From: Candidatus Gastranaerophilales bacterium
GTDB lineage: Bacteria > Cyanobacteriota > Vampirovibrionia > Gastranaerophilales > Gastranaerophilaceae
Length of the DNA: 64,000 nucleotides
Assembly: GCA_944325085.1 (NCBI GenBank)
Contig: CALUYT010000028.1
Span: 1-64,000, forward strand
Direction: 5' to 3'
Below are positions 17,877-26,280 of the stretch, piece after piece. A program made the position numbers and the translations under genes. The notes under the pieces are model-generated. The model was not told the DNA's origin. It made no database searches and saw only the letters and a list, made by a program, of their open reading frames with translations. Position 1 is the first letter of the stretch. Every line of letters begins with the position of its first letter.

Positions 17877-18255
17877 ATTGTTTATAAATTTCAGCTTCAG
17901 AATTTCTTACTATTCCTTTAGGAATATATAGAACATTATAATTTTCGGCAATATGTTTTATTGAAGGTGAAGCTGATATGATAACAATTTTAGTATCTTT
18001 ATAATATTTATCATATGTTTTTATTTGTTCAATAAGCCATTGCCCGGCAAGTTTTGGCAAAAAATCACTCTCCATCTGTAAATCAGTAAAAATTACAGAA
18101 TAAGGATTATCAATAGAACTTTCAATTTTAGCCAAAGCTTCTTTTGCGCAATAAGCACAATCAATTTCAATATTATCTATTGCTAAATATTCAATATTAG
18201 ATTTATGAAACCTAACCCAACCGGGTACATCATCTACAATTAAAATTTTTGTCAT
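17866..18255 (-). CDS. Stand-alone response regulator receiver domain
   Basis: A 129-residue protein that is only a CheY-like receiver. The acidic pair is in ILIVDDVPG (D8, D9), the phosphoacceptor Asp is in VIFTDLQMES (about residue 57), the Thr/Ser switch is in IVIISASPS, and the conserved Lys is in LYIPKGIV. There is no output domain, so it probably acts by binding a partner. Its gene overlaps the convergent lyase gene by 11 bases. A partner kinase is not adjacent; the orphan kinase at 9642 is a candidate only by default. Confidence 0.88.
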   Translation of the reverse strand: MTKILIVDDVPGWVRFHKSNIEYLAIDNIEIDCAYCAKEALAKIESSIDNPYSVIFTDLQMESDFLPKLAGQWLIEQIKTYDKYYKDTKIVIISASPSIKHIAENYNVLYIPKGIVRNSEAEIYKQFIE

Positions 18256-18379
18256 AACGAATTTATTTTAACTAAAATAATAAAATTTATCTACCCTACC
18301 AGCTATTGAAAAAACTTATAAACTTTCATAATTTCTAATAGAAAAATAGAAAAATTATATATATCGAAGGATTAGAATT

Positions 18380-18856
18380 ATGAAAATAAAAATTATTATG
18401 CTAACTTTGTGTATGTTATTTTGTACGGTTTTAGCGGAGGCTAAAACGCCAAAAGACGCATTAGATTTTTTTAATAGGTACACAAATTATGCAAATACTT
18501 ACAATTCTGACTTGTTAGATTTATATTCACCTGATGCAAAAATTATTAGAGAAGTTGTAAAACCAACAGGTGAAACTGTTGATATAGTCGTTCCTACCAG
18601 AAGATATTTTAAAGAATTGAAAATTGGTCAAAAAACTGCTAAACTTAAAAAGTACAAAAATAAATACAGAAATATTATTGCACAAGAAATACCGGACGGT
18701 ATAAAAATAAGTGCAGAAAGACAACCCTCAAAAGAAACATATTGGTTAAAAATGTATCAAATAGTACAAGAAACAGATACAGGGTTTAAAATAAAAGAAG
18801 AAATGATGCAAACAAAAGTTCAATCATTTTTAAATCATAAAAATAAAGGTGAATAA
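18380..18856 (+). CDS. Secreted protein of unknown function, NTF2-like fold possible
   Basis: A 158-residue protein with a clear signal peptide (IKIIMLTLCMLFCTVLAEAK, cleavage after about residue 21). The mature part begins ALDFFNRYTNYANTYNSDLLDLYSPDAKI, which resembles the start of SnoaL/NTF2-like domains; this is a weak resemblance. Its stop codon overlaps the aroC start (TAATG), so translation is coupled although no functional link is evident. Periplasmic location is likely. Confidence 0.65.
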   Translation: MKIKIIMLTLCMLFCTVLAEAKTPKDALDFFNRYTNYANTYNSDLLDLYSPDAKIIREVVKPTGETVDIVVPTRRYFKELKIGQKTAKLKKYKNKYRNIIAQEIPDGIKISAERQPSKETYWLKMYQIVQETDTGFKIKEEMMQTKVQSFLNHKNKGE

Positions 18857-19923
18857 TGAAGAAATTTAGATTTTTAACAGCCGGTGAAAGCCATGGTAAA
18901 TGTTTAACCGCAATAATAGAAGGTATTCCAGCAGGAATAGAGATAGATGTAGATTTTATAAATAATGAACTTCATCGTCGCCAACAAGGTTATGGACGTG
19001 GCGAGCGAATGAAAATAGAACAAGATACAGTTGAAATAACTTCAGGTGTAAGATTTGGTGTAACTATTGGTTCACCAATAACATTAGCTGTTAAAAATCG
19101 AGATTTTGAAAGTTGGCAAAAAATTATGAGCGTAGCGCCGGAAGATATTACTGATGAAAAATCATTTTCAACATTCAGACCTGGCCATGCAGATTATGCA
19201 GGTAGTGTAAAATACAATCAAAAAGATTTAAGAAATGTATTAGAACGCTCTAGTGCCAGAAAAACAGCAATTGAAGTTGCCGTTGGGGCAGTAGCAAAAC
19301 TATTACTTAAAGAATTAGGCATAACAGGTTCTTCAAAAATTCTACAAATAGGTTCAGCGTGTTGCCCTTTTGATTTTCACGAGGAAATCGATGTAATGAA
19401 AGAAAAAGGTGATACAATTGGTGGAAAATTTGTTGTATCATACAAAAATCTACCTGTAGGGCTCGGGTCTTATGTACATTGGGACAAAGGTATTGATGGT
19501 AAATTGGCTCAAGCTATTATGAGTATTCCTGCAATTAAAGTTGTTGAAATTGGAACAAATCCATTGGGTTATCAAGGAAGCAATTATCATGATGAATTGG
19601 TTATTAGAAATGGTGAAATTGAAAGATTAAGTAACAATGCCGGAGGTATAGAAGGCGGCATGACTAATGGTGAAGAATTGTTAGTCTCTGCAGTTATGAA
19701 ACCAATTCCAACAATGAGAAAACCTTTAAAAACGGTTGATGCTAAAACGATGCAAGAAACAGAAGCCCATTTTGAACGTTCGGATGTTTGCGCAGTAGAA
19801 GCCTGTGCTGTTGTTGCAGAAGCTAGGGTAGCCTGGGTTTTAGCAGATGAAATTTTATTAAAATATGGCGGAGATAATTTAGAAGAATTAAAAAGAAACT
19901 ATAATTTAAAATCAGGCAATTAA
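18856..19923 (+). CDS. aroC: Chorismate synthase
   Basis: A 355-residue AroC that converts 5-enolpyruvylshikimate 3-phosphate to chorismate with reduced FMN. Motifs include TAGESHGKCLTAIIEGIPAG at the N-terminus, RRQQGYGRGERMKIE, FRPGHADYAGSVKYN, LERSSARKTA and NNAGGIEGGMTNGE. It starts within the stop codon of the secreted-protein gene. It acts downstream of the DAHP synthase at 61303 and upstream of the prephenate dehydrogenase at 59517. Confidence 0.97.
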   Translation: MKKFRFLTAGESHGKCLTAIIEGIPAGIEIDVDFINNELHRRQQGYGRGERMKIEQDTVEITSGVRFGVTIGSPITLAVKNRDFESWQKIMSVAPEDITDEKSFSTFRPGHADYAGSVKYNQKDLRNVLERSSARKTAIEVAVGAVAKLLLKELGITGSSKILQIGSACCPFDFHEEIDVMKEKGDTIGGKFVVSYKNLPVGLGSYVHWDKGIDGKLAQAIMSIPAIKVVEIGTNPLGYQGSNYHDELVIRNGEIERLSNNAGGIEGGMTNGEELLVSAVMKPIPTMRKPLKTVDAKTMQETEAHFERSDVCAVEACAVVAEARVAWVLADEILLKYGGDNLEELKRNYNLKSGN

Positions 19924-19967
19924 TTTTATTTTTATTTTTTAATTATAATGATAAAAAAGGAGAAATT

Positions 19968-21218
19968 ATGCCAATAGATTTTAATCCGTCTTTTTCATTA
20001 AATTTTAACAAATCTTTTCAGCCAAAAATAATTAATCAACAATACTTTACTAATACTCAGCCTAGTAAAGATACTTTTATTAAAAATGTACAAACAAATA
20101 ATACAACAGCGCTTGACCCTTTATATGACGGAATAAAAATTGAACAAAAATCATTTGGCAAAACTAAAAAAACAAACGAAGATGTTATTTTATACACAAT
20201 AACCAATAAAAACGGTGCAAGTGTCGATTTATCAACTTTTGGCGCAACAATTACATCAATAAAAGTTCCCGATAAAAATGGACAATTAAAAGATGTAACC
20301 CAAGGATATGATAACGTAACTCCATACGAAGAAGCTCCAATCGGACATGCCGGAGGAACTATAGGTCCATATGCAAATAAAATCGATAATGGCAAATTTA
20401 ATATAAACGGAAAAGAATATTCATTAGAATGCAATAAAGACAATGGAAAAACGCATTCTCATGGAGGAACTCAAGGATTCGATACCAAAAATTGGAATGC
20501 TAAAATTTTAAAAGATGGTATTGAATTTACATACATAAAAAAAGATATGGAAAGCGGCTATCCAGGAAATGTCGAAGCAAAAGTAACTTATAAATTTGAC
20601 AATAAAAACAATTTACATATCCAATACAGTGCAAAGTCTGATAAAGATACAATTATAAATATGACTAACCATACATATTTCAATCTTGACGGAGCAGAAC
20701 ACAGTGAAGAAAATTCAATCTATGAACATATAGTTACCTTACCTAATTCTTCTAAATACACTGTAAATAATAAAATGGCTGTTCCAACAGGAGAAATTGC
20801 AAATGTTGAAAATACTCCGTTTGACTTTAGAAAAGCAAAAAAAATATCTGATGATATAGATAAAGAATTTGATCAACTTGCAATTGGTTCAGGATTTGAC
20901 CAAAACTTCTGTGTTGATAACTATGATGGGCAATCTTTAATTGAAGTAGCAAATGTTAAATCTCCAAAAACAGGAATTATTTTGAAAGTTTCAACTAATC
21001 TACCGGGATTTCAATTCTATACAGCTAACCACCTTGGAAAAACCCAACAACCTAACGGGAAAGATGGAAGCAGATACGAAAAACGTTCTGCATTCTGTAT
21101 CGAGCCTCAATTTTATCCAAATGCAATAAATACAGAAAATTTCAAAGAAAAAGGTATTCTTAAATCAGGTAATGAATATAATAGAGAAATAATATATTCT
21201 TTCTCTACTGAAGATTAA
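19968..21218 (+). CDS. galM: Aldose 1-epimerase (galactose mutarotase) with an N-terminal extension
   Basis: A 416-residue mutarotase-fold protein. The catalytic domain starts near residue 53 (YDGIKIEQKSFG). The substrate-binding and catalytic residues are visible in THSHGGTQGFDTKNW (His), MTNHTYFNLDG (His) and FCIEPQFYPNAIN (Glu, general base). The first 50 residues are an Asn/Phe/Ser-rich extension (NPSFSLNFNKSFQPK) not found in typical GalM, similar to the disordered N-termini of unrecognised proteins elsewhere here. AAGGAG precedes the ATG. Its end overlaps the convergent gene by 4 bases. The enzyme call is strong; the role of the extension is unknown. Confidence 0.92.
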   Translation: MPIDFNPSFSLNFNKSFQPKIINQQYFTNTQPSKDTFIKNVQTNNTTALDPLYDGIKIEQKSFGKTKKTNEDVILYTITNKNGASVDLSTFGATITSIKVPDKNGQLKDVTQGYDNVTPYEEAPIGHAGGTIGPYANKIDNGKFNINGKEYSLECNKDNGKTHSHGGTQGFDTKNWNAKILKDGIEFTYIKKDMESGYPGNVEAKVTYKFDNKNNLHIQYSAKSDKDTIINMTNHTYFNLDGAEHSEENSIYEHIVTLPNSSKYTVNNKMAVPTGEIANVENTPFDFRKAKKISDDIDKEFDQLAIGSGFDQNFCVDNYDGQSLIEVANVKSPKTGIILKVSTNLPGFQFYTANHLGKTQQPNGKDGSRYEKRSAFCIEPQFYPNAINTENFKEKGILKSGNEYNREIIYSFSTED

Positions 21219-23200
21219 TCAAATAAATCATCTGCTGATTTCTGTAAGATTTCTTGAATTTTTTTCTCTTTTTGATTTATAACTGATTGGTTTGATGATA
21301 TTTTTGAAGAACTATCAATATATTTGCGAACACCATCAGTTTCCACTTTACTTAATTCTTTTATATAAATTGGCAGATTAATTGCCTCCGGATATTTAGA
21401 TAAAAATTCATCTTTTGATATATGTGTAACCATATATTTGCGATTTATAATTGGTTTACCGTTTTCTGATGCTAAGATTTTTGATACAACCGGATCAATA
21501 TTAAAAGTATATTCTTTATTAGATTTTTTAACATTTATGGAATAATAAGTAAAATCAACATATTTTGGCGATTTTACTCGAGAAACAGTTATATCCGCGC
21601 CATCAGAAGCCTTCATATGAAATCTTCCTGCAAATATATTTCCATTAGGAAGTTTTTCATGTATAAACTGCGTGCTTCTTTTTTCTACAGGAAGACTAAA
21701 TATATTATCTAATAATTCTTTAATACTTGAAAGTGTCATGTTTTTATACAAAGAAATTGTAGAATCAATATTATGACCAGTTAGATTATCAGGACTAAAC
21801 ACTTTGTCATTATAATATACCTTATCATTTTTAGTTTGCGTTGTTACTGTAGCATATTTTACTCTTGATTCAGTTTTTGTTTGTTTTTGTTTTACTATGG
21901 ATTTAATTTGAGCTTTTTGTTCTGATTCTTTTTTCCTTTGTTCTAGTTTTAATTGTTTTTGATTTTCTTTTTCTTGTTTTGCCAGAGCTTTTATTTGCGC
22001 TTTTTGCTCAAGTTCTTTTTTCCTTTGTTCTAGTTTTAATTGTCTATCCTGCGCAACTTCACTTGTATTTATACTTCGTTGTTTTCTTTTTACTTTATAA
22101 TCTTCAATAAAATCTTCAAATTTATTGAATTCAGTATTTAAAGTATCTAAAATCTCAGATAAATTATAATTTTTAATTTCTTCATCAGAAATATCTATCA
22201 AATTGTTTGGTCTAAGATCATTAGAACCTAAAGAAGTAGTTTTGACCCTTGCAACTTTACCACTTTCAAAAAATACAAAAGCATTTGTCATTTTATCATC
22301 ATTATCAAGAATAAATATTCTAAAGAGTCTATCATCATCTTTGCTTTGCAAAGGACAAAAGCTGTATGTGTTTCCTGATTTATTATAATTTTTTAACACT
22401 ATACCTTTAGCTTTTGCACTAACAGAATCTCCAAAATAAGCTTTCTTTAAAGCTAGGGCATATTTTCCTTGTCGAAAATTCAAAGTTTGTGATAAGCGTT
22501 TATAATTGGATACAATTTTACCTATTTCATCTTTAATTCCTTCGCTGTGTTTTAATTCATAAAGACTTCTCATCGTATCAAAAACTTTAGTATCATCTTT
22601 GGAATCTATAGTTCTTCTATTAATCGTTTTGAAATTTTCAGAATAAAATTTCAATTTTTCCATTTCTGAAATCAAATTTTTTAAATACTTAGCCGACTCA
22701 ATTTTTGTTTTATCTGAAAATGGATTCTGCGAAACTAAACCAAGATTTTCCTTTTTAGAAGTAACTAATACCGTACCATTTTTATCAACTCTATAACGTA
22801 ATAAATTCTTATTTTCTTTATCTAAAATTCCAAAAGTTAAAAGCTCATCACTATTATTTTTAGAATTAAATCTCACAACTTGTAATCGTCTATTATTAAA
22901 ACCATTTAAACTATCAAAAATAAACCCTTTAACCTTCTCTCCAGATACCAAATTAGGATATAAAGACTTAAATTTTGTTTGATAAATACCATTTAAAGAA
23001 CTTATCATAGAAAGGATTTTATCATAAATTTCAGAAATATAAGTGACCCCTGAAAGTTCTTCACTGGTCAAATTAATAGTCTTTTTAAGTAATTCTGAAT
23101 TACCTGTAAATACTTGATTTTTAGAATAATTATTTGTCTTATTTTCAAATTTTTGATTATTATATTGAAAATTTCTATTTAATACATTTTGAATAAACAT
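21215..23200 (-). CDS. Large unrecognised protein with F-x-G N-terminal box and duplicated coiled segment
   Basis: A 661-residue protein with no recognised domain. Residues 1-35 are Asn/Gln-rich and end in NQVFTGNSELL. Two alpha/beta-looking regions (about 40-370 and 450-620) flank a highly charged coiled segment near residues 385-440 in which a 29-residue unit (QLKLEQRKKELEQKAQIK...) is repeated in tandem. The two flanking regions share phrases such as FNSKNNSDELLTFGILD and LPNGNIFAGRFHMKASDG, which may be related domains. No signal peptide or membrane segment is seen. The gene is monocistronic and preceded by a long leader hairpin. Function unknown. Confidence 0.65.
   Translation of the reverse strand: MFIQNVLNRNFQYNNQKFENKTNNYSKNQVFTGNSELLKKTINLTSEELSGVTYISEIYDKILSMISSLNGIYQTKFKSLYPNLVSGEKVKGFIFDSLNGFNNRRLQVVRFNSKNNSDELLTFGILDKENKNLLRYRVDKNGTVLVTSKKENLGLVSQNPFSDKTKIESAKYLKNLISEMEKLKFYSENFKTINRRTIDSKDDTKVFDTMRSLYELKHSEGIKDEIGKIVSNYKRLSQTLNFRQGKYALALKKAYFGDSVSAKAKGIVLKNYNKSGNTYSFCPLQSKDDDRLFRIFILDNDDKMTNAFVFFESGKVARVKTTSLGSNDLRPNNLIDISDEEIKNYNLSEILDTLNTEFNKFEDFIEDYKVKRKQRSINTSEVAQDRQLKLEQRKKELEQKAQIKALAKQEKENQKQLKLEQRKKESEQKAQIKSIVKQKQTKTESRVKYATVTTQTKNDKVYYNDKVFSPDNLTGHNIDSTISLYKNMTLSSIKELLDNIFSLPVEKRSTQFIHEKLPNGNIFAGRFHMKASDGADITVSRVKSPKYVDFTYYSINVKKSNKEYTFNIDPVVSKILASENGKPIINRKYMVTHISKDEFLSKYPEAINLPIYIKELSKVETDGVRKYIDSSSKISSNQSVINQKEKKIQEILQKSADDLFD
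21926..22042. repeat. Tandem 87-base direct repeat within a coding region
   Basis: The 30-base stretch at 21926-21955 recurs exactly at 22013-22042, one 87-base (29-codon) unit apart. It encodes the duplicated Lys/Gln/Glu coiled-coil unit and points to recent in-frame duplication. Confidence 0.85.
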
Positions 23201-23244
23201 AGCAATAACAAAAAATCACCTGAATAATATTTTTTGCTATTGTT
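23201..23244 (-). promoter_or_regulatory. Leader hairpin directly before a start codon
   Basis: AGCAATAACAAAAAA (23201-23215) and TTTTTTGCTATTGTT (23230-23244) form a 15-base stem with one mismatch and one G-U pair. On the minus strand it ends directly before the ATG of the 661-residue protein, with the AGGTGA ribosome binding site in the loop. Confidence 0.6.
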
Positions 23245-23254
23245 AAATTTGTGA

Positions 23255-23815
23255 TTAATATTGATCAATATTCTTTATAACTCTACAAGGATTTCCAACA
23301 GCAACGGTATCTGCAGGAATATTTTTAGTTACAACAGAACCAGCACCAATAACAGCTCTATCTCCAATTTCAACACCTGGTAAAATAGTTACCCCTCCAC
23401 CAATCCATACTTGTTTACCTATAGTAATAGGCTTAGCCCACTCTTTGCCTTCGACTCTTTCTTTTGCATTAATAGGGTGAATAGCTGTATAAAAACCACA
23501 ATTTGGACCAATAAAAGTATCGGAACCTATTTTTATTTTTGCACAATCTAAAAATACGCTATTATGATTTATATATACAAAACCATCAAATTCAATATTA
23601 TAACCATAATCACAGAAAAAATTTGGTTCAATAACGCTATTATTACCGGCATTACCAAGTAAACTTTCCAACAATTCTCTTTTTTCTTCTACCTGCTGAG
23701 GTTTTAACGCATTATACTTCATGCACAATTCTTTTGCTCTAAAACGATCTTGTTCTAAATCTTCACAAAATGGCATATAAACTTCACCATTGACCATTTT
23801 TTCTCTTTCATTCAT
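23255..23815 (-). CDS. Maltose/galactoside O-acetyltransferase family protein
   Basis: A 186-residue left-handed beta-helix acetyltransferase. An N-terminal Mac domain (EKMVNGEVYMPFCEDLEQDRFRAKEL) is followed by hexapeptide repeats (IGSDTFIGPNCGFYTAIHP), with the catalytic His in TAIHPINAKERVEGKEWAKP and the terminal coil PGVEIGDRAVIGAGSVVTKNI. It transfers acetyl from acetyl-CoA to a sugar. I choose the ATG at 23815, since AGAGGTG lies 8 bases upstream; the frame extends two codons further to a TTG. Monocistronic. The exact sugar acceptor is unknown. Confidence 0.92.
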   Translation of the reverse strand: MNEREKMVNGEVYMPFCEDLEQDRFRAKELCMKYNALKPQQVEEKRELLESLLGNAGNNSVIEPNFFCDYGYNIEFDGFVYINHNSVFLDCAKIKIGSDTFIGPNCGFYTAIHPINAKERVEGKEWAKPITIGKQVWIGGGVTILPGVEIGDRAVIGAGSVVTKNIPADTVAVGNPCRVIKNIDQY

Positions 23816-23869
23816 ATTCAAACACCTCTTTTTAAAACTTTTTTAATATTATAATACAAACAACATTAT

Positions 23870-23897
23870 TGCTTTTTATCTAAAAATAAAGTATAAT
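23870..23897 (+). promoter_or_regulatory. Probable promoter of the first matrixin gene
   Basis: TTGCTT (23870-23875) and TATAAT (23892-23897) are separated by 16 bases; the -10 box lies 26 bases before the ATG, with AGGGGAAG as ribosome binding site. Confidence 0.5.
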
Positions 23898-23922
23898 CAG
23901 GCTTAGAAAGATAGGGGAAGAA

Positions 23923-24492
23923 ATGAAAAAAATATTATTAGGTATAACAATTTTATTTGCATTTATTTGCACATTTTTTAATACAACAGCTATAGCAATT
24001 CCTGTAGAAGCACCTCACTGGCAAAAATCACCAATTTCAGTATATGTACCAGCAGATGATGCTAAAACAATAACAATGCGCCACGCATTTGAAAGATGGC
24101 AAAAAGACTCATATGGAATGCTAAAATTTATATTTGTAAACGATGCAAAAACTGCAGACATTGAAGTTGAATTTACAGAAAGCGTTGATGGTTCTGACGG
24201 ACCAATTGGAGCATACGATTTAACAATTAGAGGGGAAGAAATCAAAAAAGCAAAAATCCAAATTGCAACAAAAAGCCCTAAAATTAAACAATATTCAAGA
24301 GATTATGTTTTTACAGTTATGCTTCATGAAGTAGGTCACGCTCTTGGTATGGAAGATTCCAATCGTAAAAAATCCAGTATTATGTACATGCCAGTTAGTG
24401 AAACTCAAGATATACTAAAACTTGATATGCGAAAATTATACAAAGTTAATAACTGGACTTGGATGGATAGAAGAATTAATATAGACAACTAA
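23923..24492 (+). CDS. Secreted matrixin-type zinc metalloprotease
   Basis: A 189-residue protein with a signal peptide (LGITILFAFICTFFNTTAIA). The zinc site is VMLHEVGHALGMEDS, i.e. H-E-x2-H-x2-G-x2-D, with Asp in place of the usual third His, and the Met-turn is SSIMYMPVS. The domain before it (ISVYVPADDAKTITMRHAFERWQ) is the start of the matrixin fold. At under 200 residues it is little more than a catalytic domain, and no propeptide cysteine switch is obvious. It is convergent with three paralogues, ending one base from the last of them. Periplasmic or extracellular action is expected; the substrate is unknown. Confidence 0.85.
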   Translation: MKKILLGITILFAFICTFFNTTAIAIPVEAPHWQKSPISVYVPADDAKTITMRHAFERWQKDSYGMLKFIFVNDAKTADIEVEFTESVDGSDGPIGAYDLTIRGEEIKKAKIQIATKSPKIKQYSRDYVFTVMLHEVGHALGMEDSNRKKSSIMYMPVSETQDILKLDMRKLYKVNNWTWMDRRINIDN

Positions 24493-24493
24493 A

Positions 24494-25027
24494 TTACCAA
24501 GAATATATTTTAGCTAAAACTTTTAAATCCTCAGGTTTTATATCTTGGTATCGACTTCCTTTTGCATAATACATAATGCTCATAGGATCTGATGAGTGTT
24601 GAAATATTCCTATAGCATGTCCGATTTCATGAACCATTATTCTATATACAGCATCTTTTCTAAATGCAGCACCATTTGGAGCATTATCTGCGATTTGAAT
24701 TTTGGCTGAAACAAGTCTGTTACCTATAGTTCTAGGATATGTAACACCAGCAGCTCTTTCCATTTTCGAAGTTTTTGATGCATCTTTTACAAATTCTACA
24801 GTTATTTGAGCATCATCAGGTGATGATACATAGCGAAAAACTATTTTATCATCCGTAGCTTGTGACCATCTGGCAAAAGCTTGCTTCATTAATTCTTTTT
24901 TATCATTTGGTTCGATATATGTTCTTATAGATTTAGGATTATCCCAACCCGCATTAGCATAAGCACTTCCTATAAAGGAAAACATACATACAAAAAATAA
25001 TACTGCTGCTATTAAACTTTTTTTCAT
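24494..25027 (-). CDS. Secreted matrixin-type zinc metalloprotease, paralogue
   Basis: A 177-residue paralogue of the three neighbouring metalloproteases. Signal peptide SLIAAVLFFVCMFSFIGSAYA, zinc site IMVHEIGHAIGIFQH with all three His ligands, and Met-turn MSIMYYAKGS. The start is placed at the ATG at 25027, with GGGGAT upstream; the longer frame begins at 25042. It is the third gene of a minus-strand run and ends next to the convergent paralogue. Confidence 0.87.
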   Translation of the reverse strand: MKKSLIAAVLFFVCMFSFIGSAYANAGWDNPKSIRTYIEPNDKKELMKQAFARWSQATDDKIVFRYVSSPDDAQITVEFVKDASKTSKMERAAGVTYPRTIGNRLVSAKIQIADNAPNGAAFRKDAVYRIMVHEIGHAIGIFQHSSDPMSIMYYAKGSRYQDIKPEDLKVLAKIYSW

Positions 25028-25049
25028 AATATCTATCCCCATTTTCTAA

Positions 25050-25589
25050 TTATTGCCAACCATAAATTCTATATAATTCTGCCAAATCATATTTTGTTAT
25101 TTCTCTTTTTGCATCTATTAAAGGATACATAATATTATTTGGATTAGTAGAATGAACTACAATTCCTATAGCATGTCCTATTTCATGAAGCATTGAAGTA
25201 TAAACATCATCACGACTAAGCGTACGTCCTGCTGTTGATTTTGCAGGAATCAAAATCTTCGCGTGTATCATTTCATGCTTAGCTGAGTATAAACAGTTTG
25301 TCAATCCCGTTGCATTTTGCATATTCCCAGGAACCCTATCTACAAATATAACTTCAATATCGGCATCTTTTGGTGAATCAACGTAATAAAATACAACTTT
25401 ATTTTTAGTTAACCTAGACCATTCTGCAAAAGCATGTTCCATCATAGTGGAACGTTCTAAACCAGGTTGTATATATGTGTTCAAATGCTTTGGATTTGCC
25501 CAGCGTTTTTGTACAGTTGCAGCATTTACACTACTTACACCTGCAATACACAAAAATAAAAATAAAAAAATAGAAACAAATTTTTTCAT
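25050..25589 (-). CDS. Secreted matrixin-type zinc metalloprotease, paralogue
   Basis: A 179-residue paralogue with signal peptide FVSIFLFLFLCIAGVSSVNA, zinc site SMLHEIGHAIGIVVH (three His ligands) and Met-turn NNIMYPLID. I place the start at the ATG at 25589, four bases after the stop of the upstream paralogue; the GGGATTAA serving as ribosome binding site overlaps that stop codon. Translation is probably coupled. Divergence among the copies is considerable outside the zinc site, so this is not a recent duplication. Confidence 0.87.
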   Translation of the reverse strand: MKKFVSIFLFLFLCIAGVSSVNAATVQKRWANPKHLNTYIQPGLERSTMMEHAFAEWSRLTKNKVVFYYVDSPKDADIEVIFVDRVPGNMQNATGLTNCLYSAKHEMIHAKILIPAKSTAGRTLSRDDVYTSMLHEIGHAIGIVVHSTNPNNIMYPLIDAKREITKYDLAELYRIYGWQ

Positions 25590-25593
25590 AATA

Positions 25594-26130
25594 TTAATCC
25601 CAACCATAAATGTTACCGAGAGTTTGTAAATCAGATTTTAAAATTTCCTGAACATCATTTTCATACGGGTACATAATACTCATAGGATCCTTAGAATGTT
25701 CAGTTATACCCATTGCATGCCCAATTTCATGAAGCATAACTGTATAAACCTCATTATGTCTTAAACTACGACCATCTGCCGTTTTATCAGCAATATATAT
25801 CGCAGCTTTTGTCATTTTCCCGCTTGAAGTTTGCCTATATCTTGTCAATCCTATTTCTCTATCTGCATTTGGAACGACATCTACAAAATAAACTTCAATT
25901 TGTGCCGGATTTGGAGATGTAATATGGTTAAATACAAATTTATTATTAGTCTTTCTTGACCACTCTGCAAATGCACGTTTCATCATATCGGTCCTAGGGT
26001 GACTTGCAGGTATATAAACTTTAAGATATTTAGGATTAAACCATTTTCCAAGTTTATCCGCATTTGCTTCCATTGAAAAAGCAATTAAGCACATCAAAAC
26101 CAGGCAAAATGAAGTGATAAAATTTTTCAT
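25594..26130 (-). CDS. Secreted matrixin-type zinc metalloprotease, paralogue
   Basis: A 178-residue paralogue and the first gene of the three-gene minus-strand run. Signal peptide ITSFCLVLMCLIAFSMEANA, zinc site VMLHEIGHAMGITEH (three His ligands), Met-turn MSIMYPYEN. It shares with its neighbours the N-terminal phrase W-F-N-P-K-Y-L-K-V-Y-I and a conserved A-F-A-E-W-S-R. A 150-base gap separates it from the divergent helicase gene. Confidence 0.88.
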   Translation of the reverse strand: MKNFITSFCLVLMCLIAFSMEANADKLGKWFNPKYLKVYIPASHPRTDMMKRAFAEWSRKTNNKFVFNHITSPNPAQIEVYFVDVVPNADREIGLTRYRQTSSGKMTKAAIYIADKTADGRSLRHNEVYTVMLHEIGHAMGITEHSKDPMSIMYPYENDVQEILKSDLQTLGNIYGWD

Positions 26131-26229
26131 ATACTCTCTTCTTTCTTACACACATAAAATCTATCGGCTTGTAGAATTAATAAATTTAATAAAATTTGTA
26201 CATTCTTTTCAAAACTTTACAATACTTTA

Positions 26230-26259
26230 TTGAAAAACACGCTAAATCTGAACTATAAT
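26230..26259 (+). promoter_or_regulatory. Promoter of the helicase-RNase HI operon
   Basis: TTGAAA (26230-26235) and a perfect TATAAT (26254-26259) are 18 bases apart and 21 bases before the ATG at 26281. They overlap the in-frame TTG at 26230, which argues against that codon as the start. Confidence 0.7.
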
Positions 26260-26280
26260 AAGCAAGTAAGGGATATTTGT

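Noticed and set aside
26230-26280. Upstream TTG start for the UvrD-type helicase
   Set aside because: The codon overlaps a TTGAAA / TATAAT promoter; the ATG at 26281 has its own ribosome binding site.
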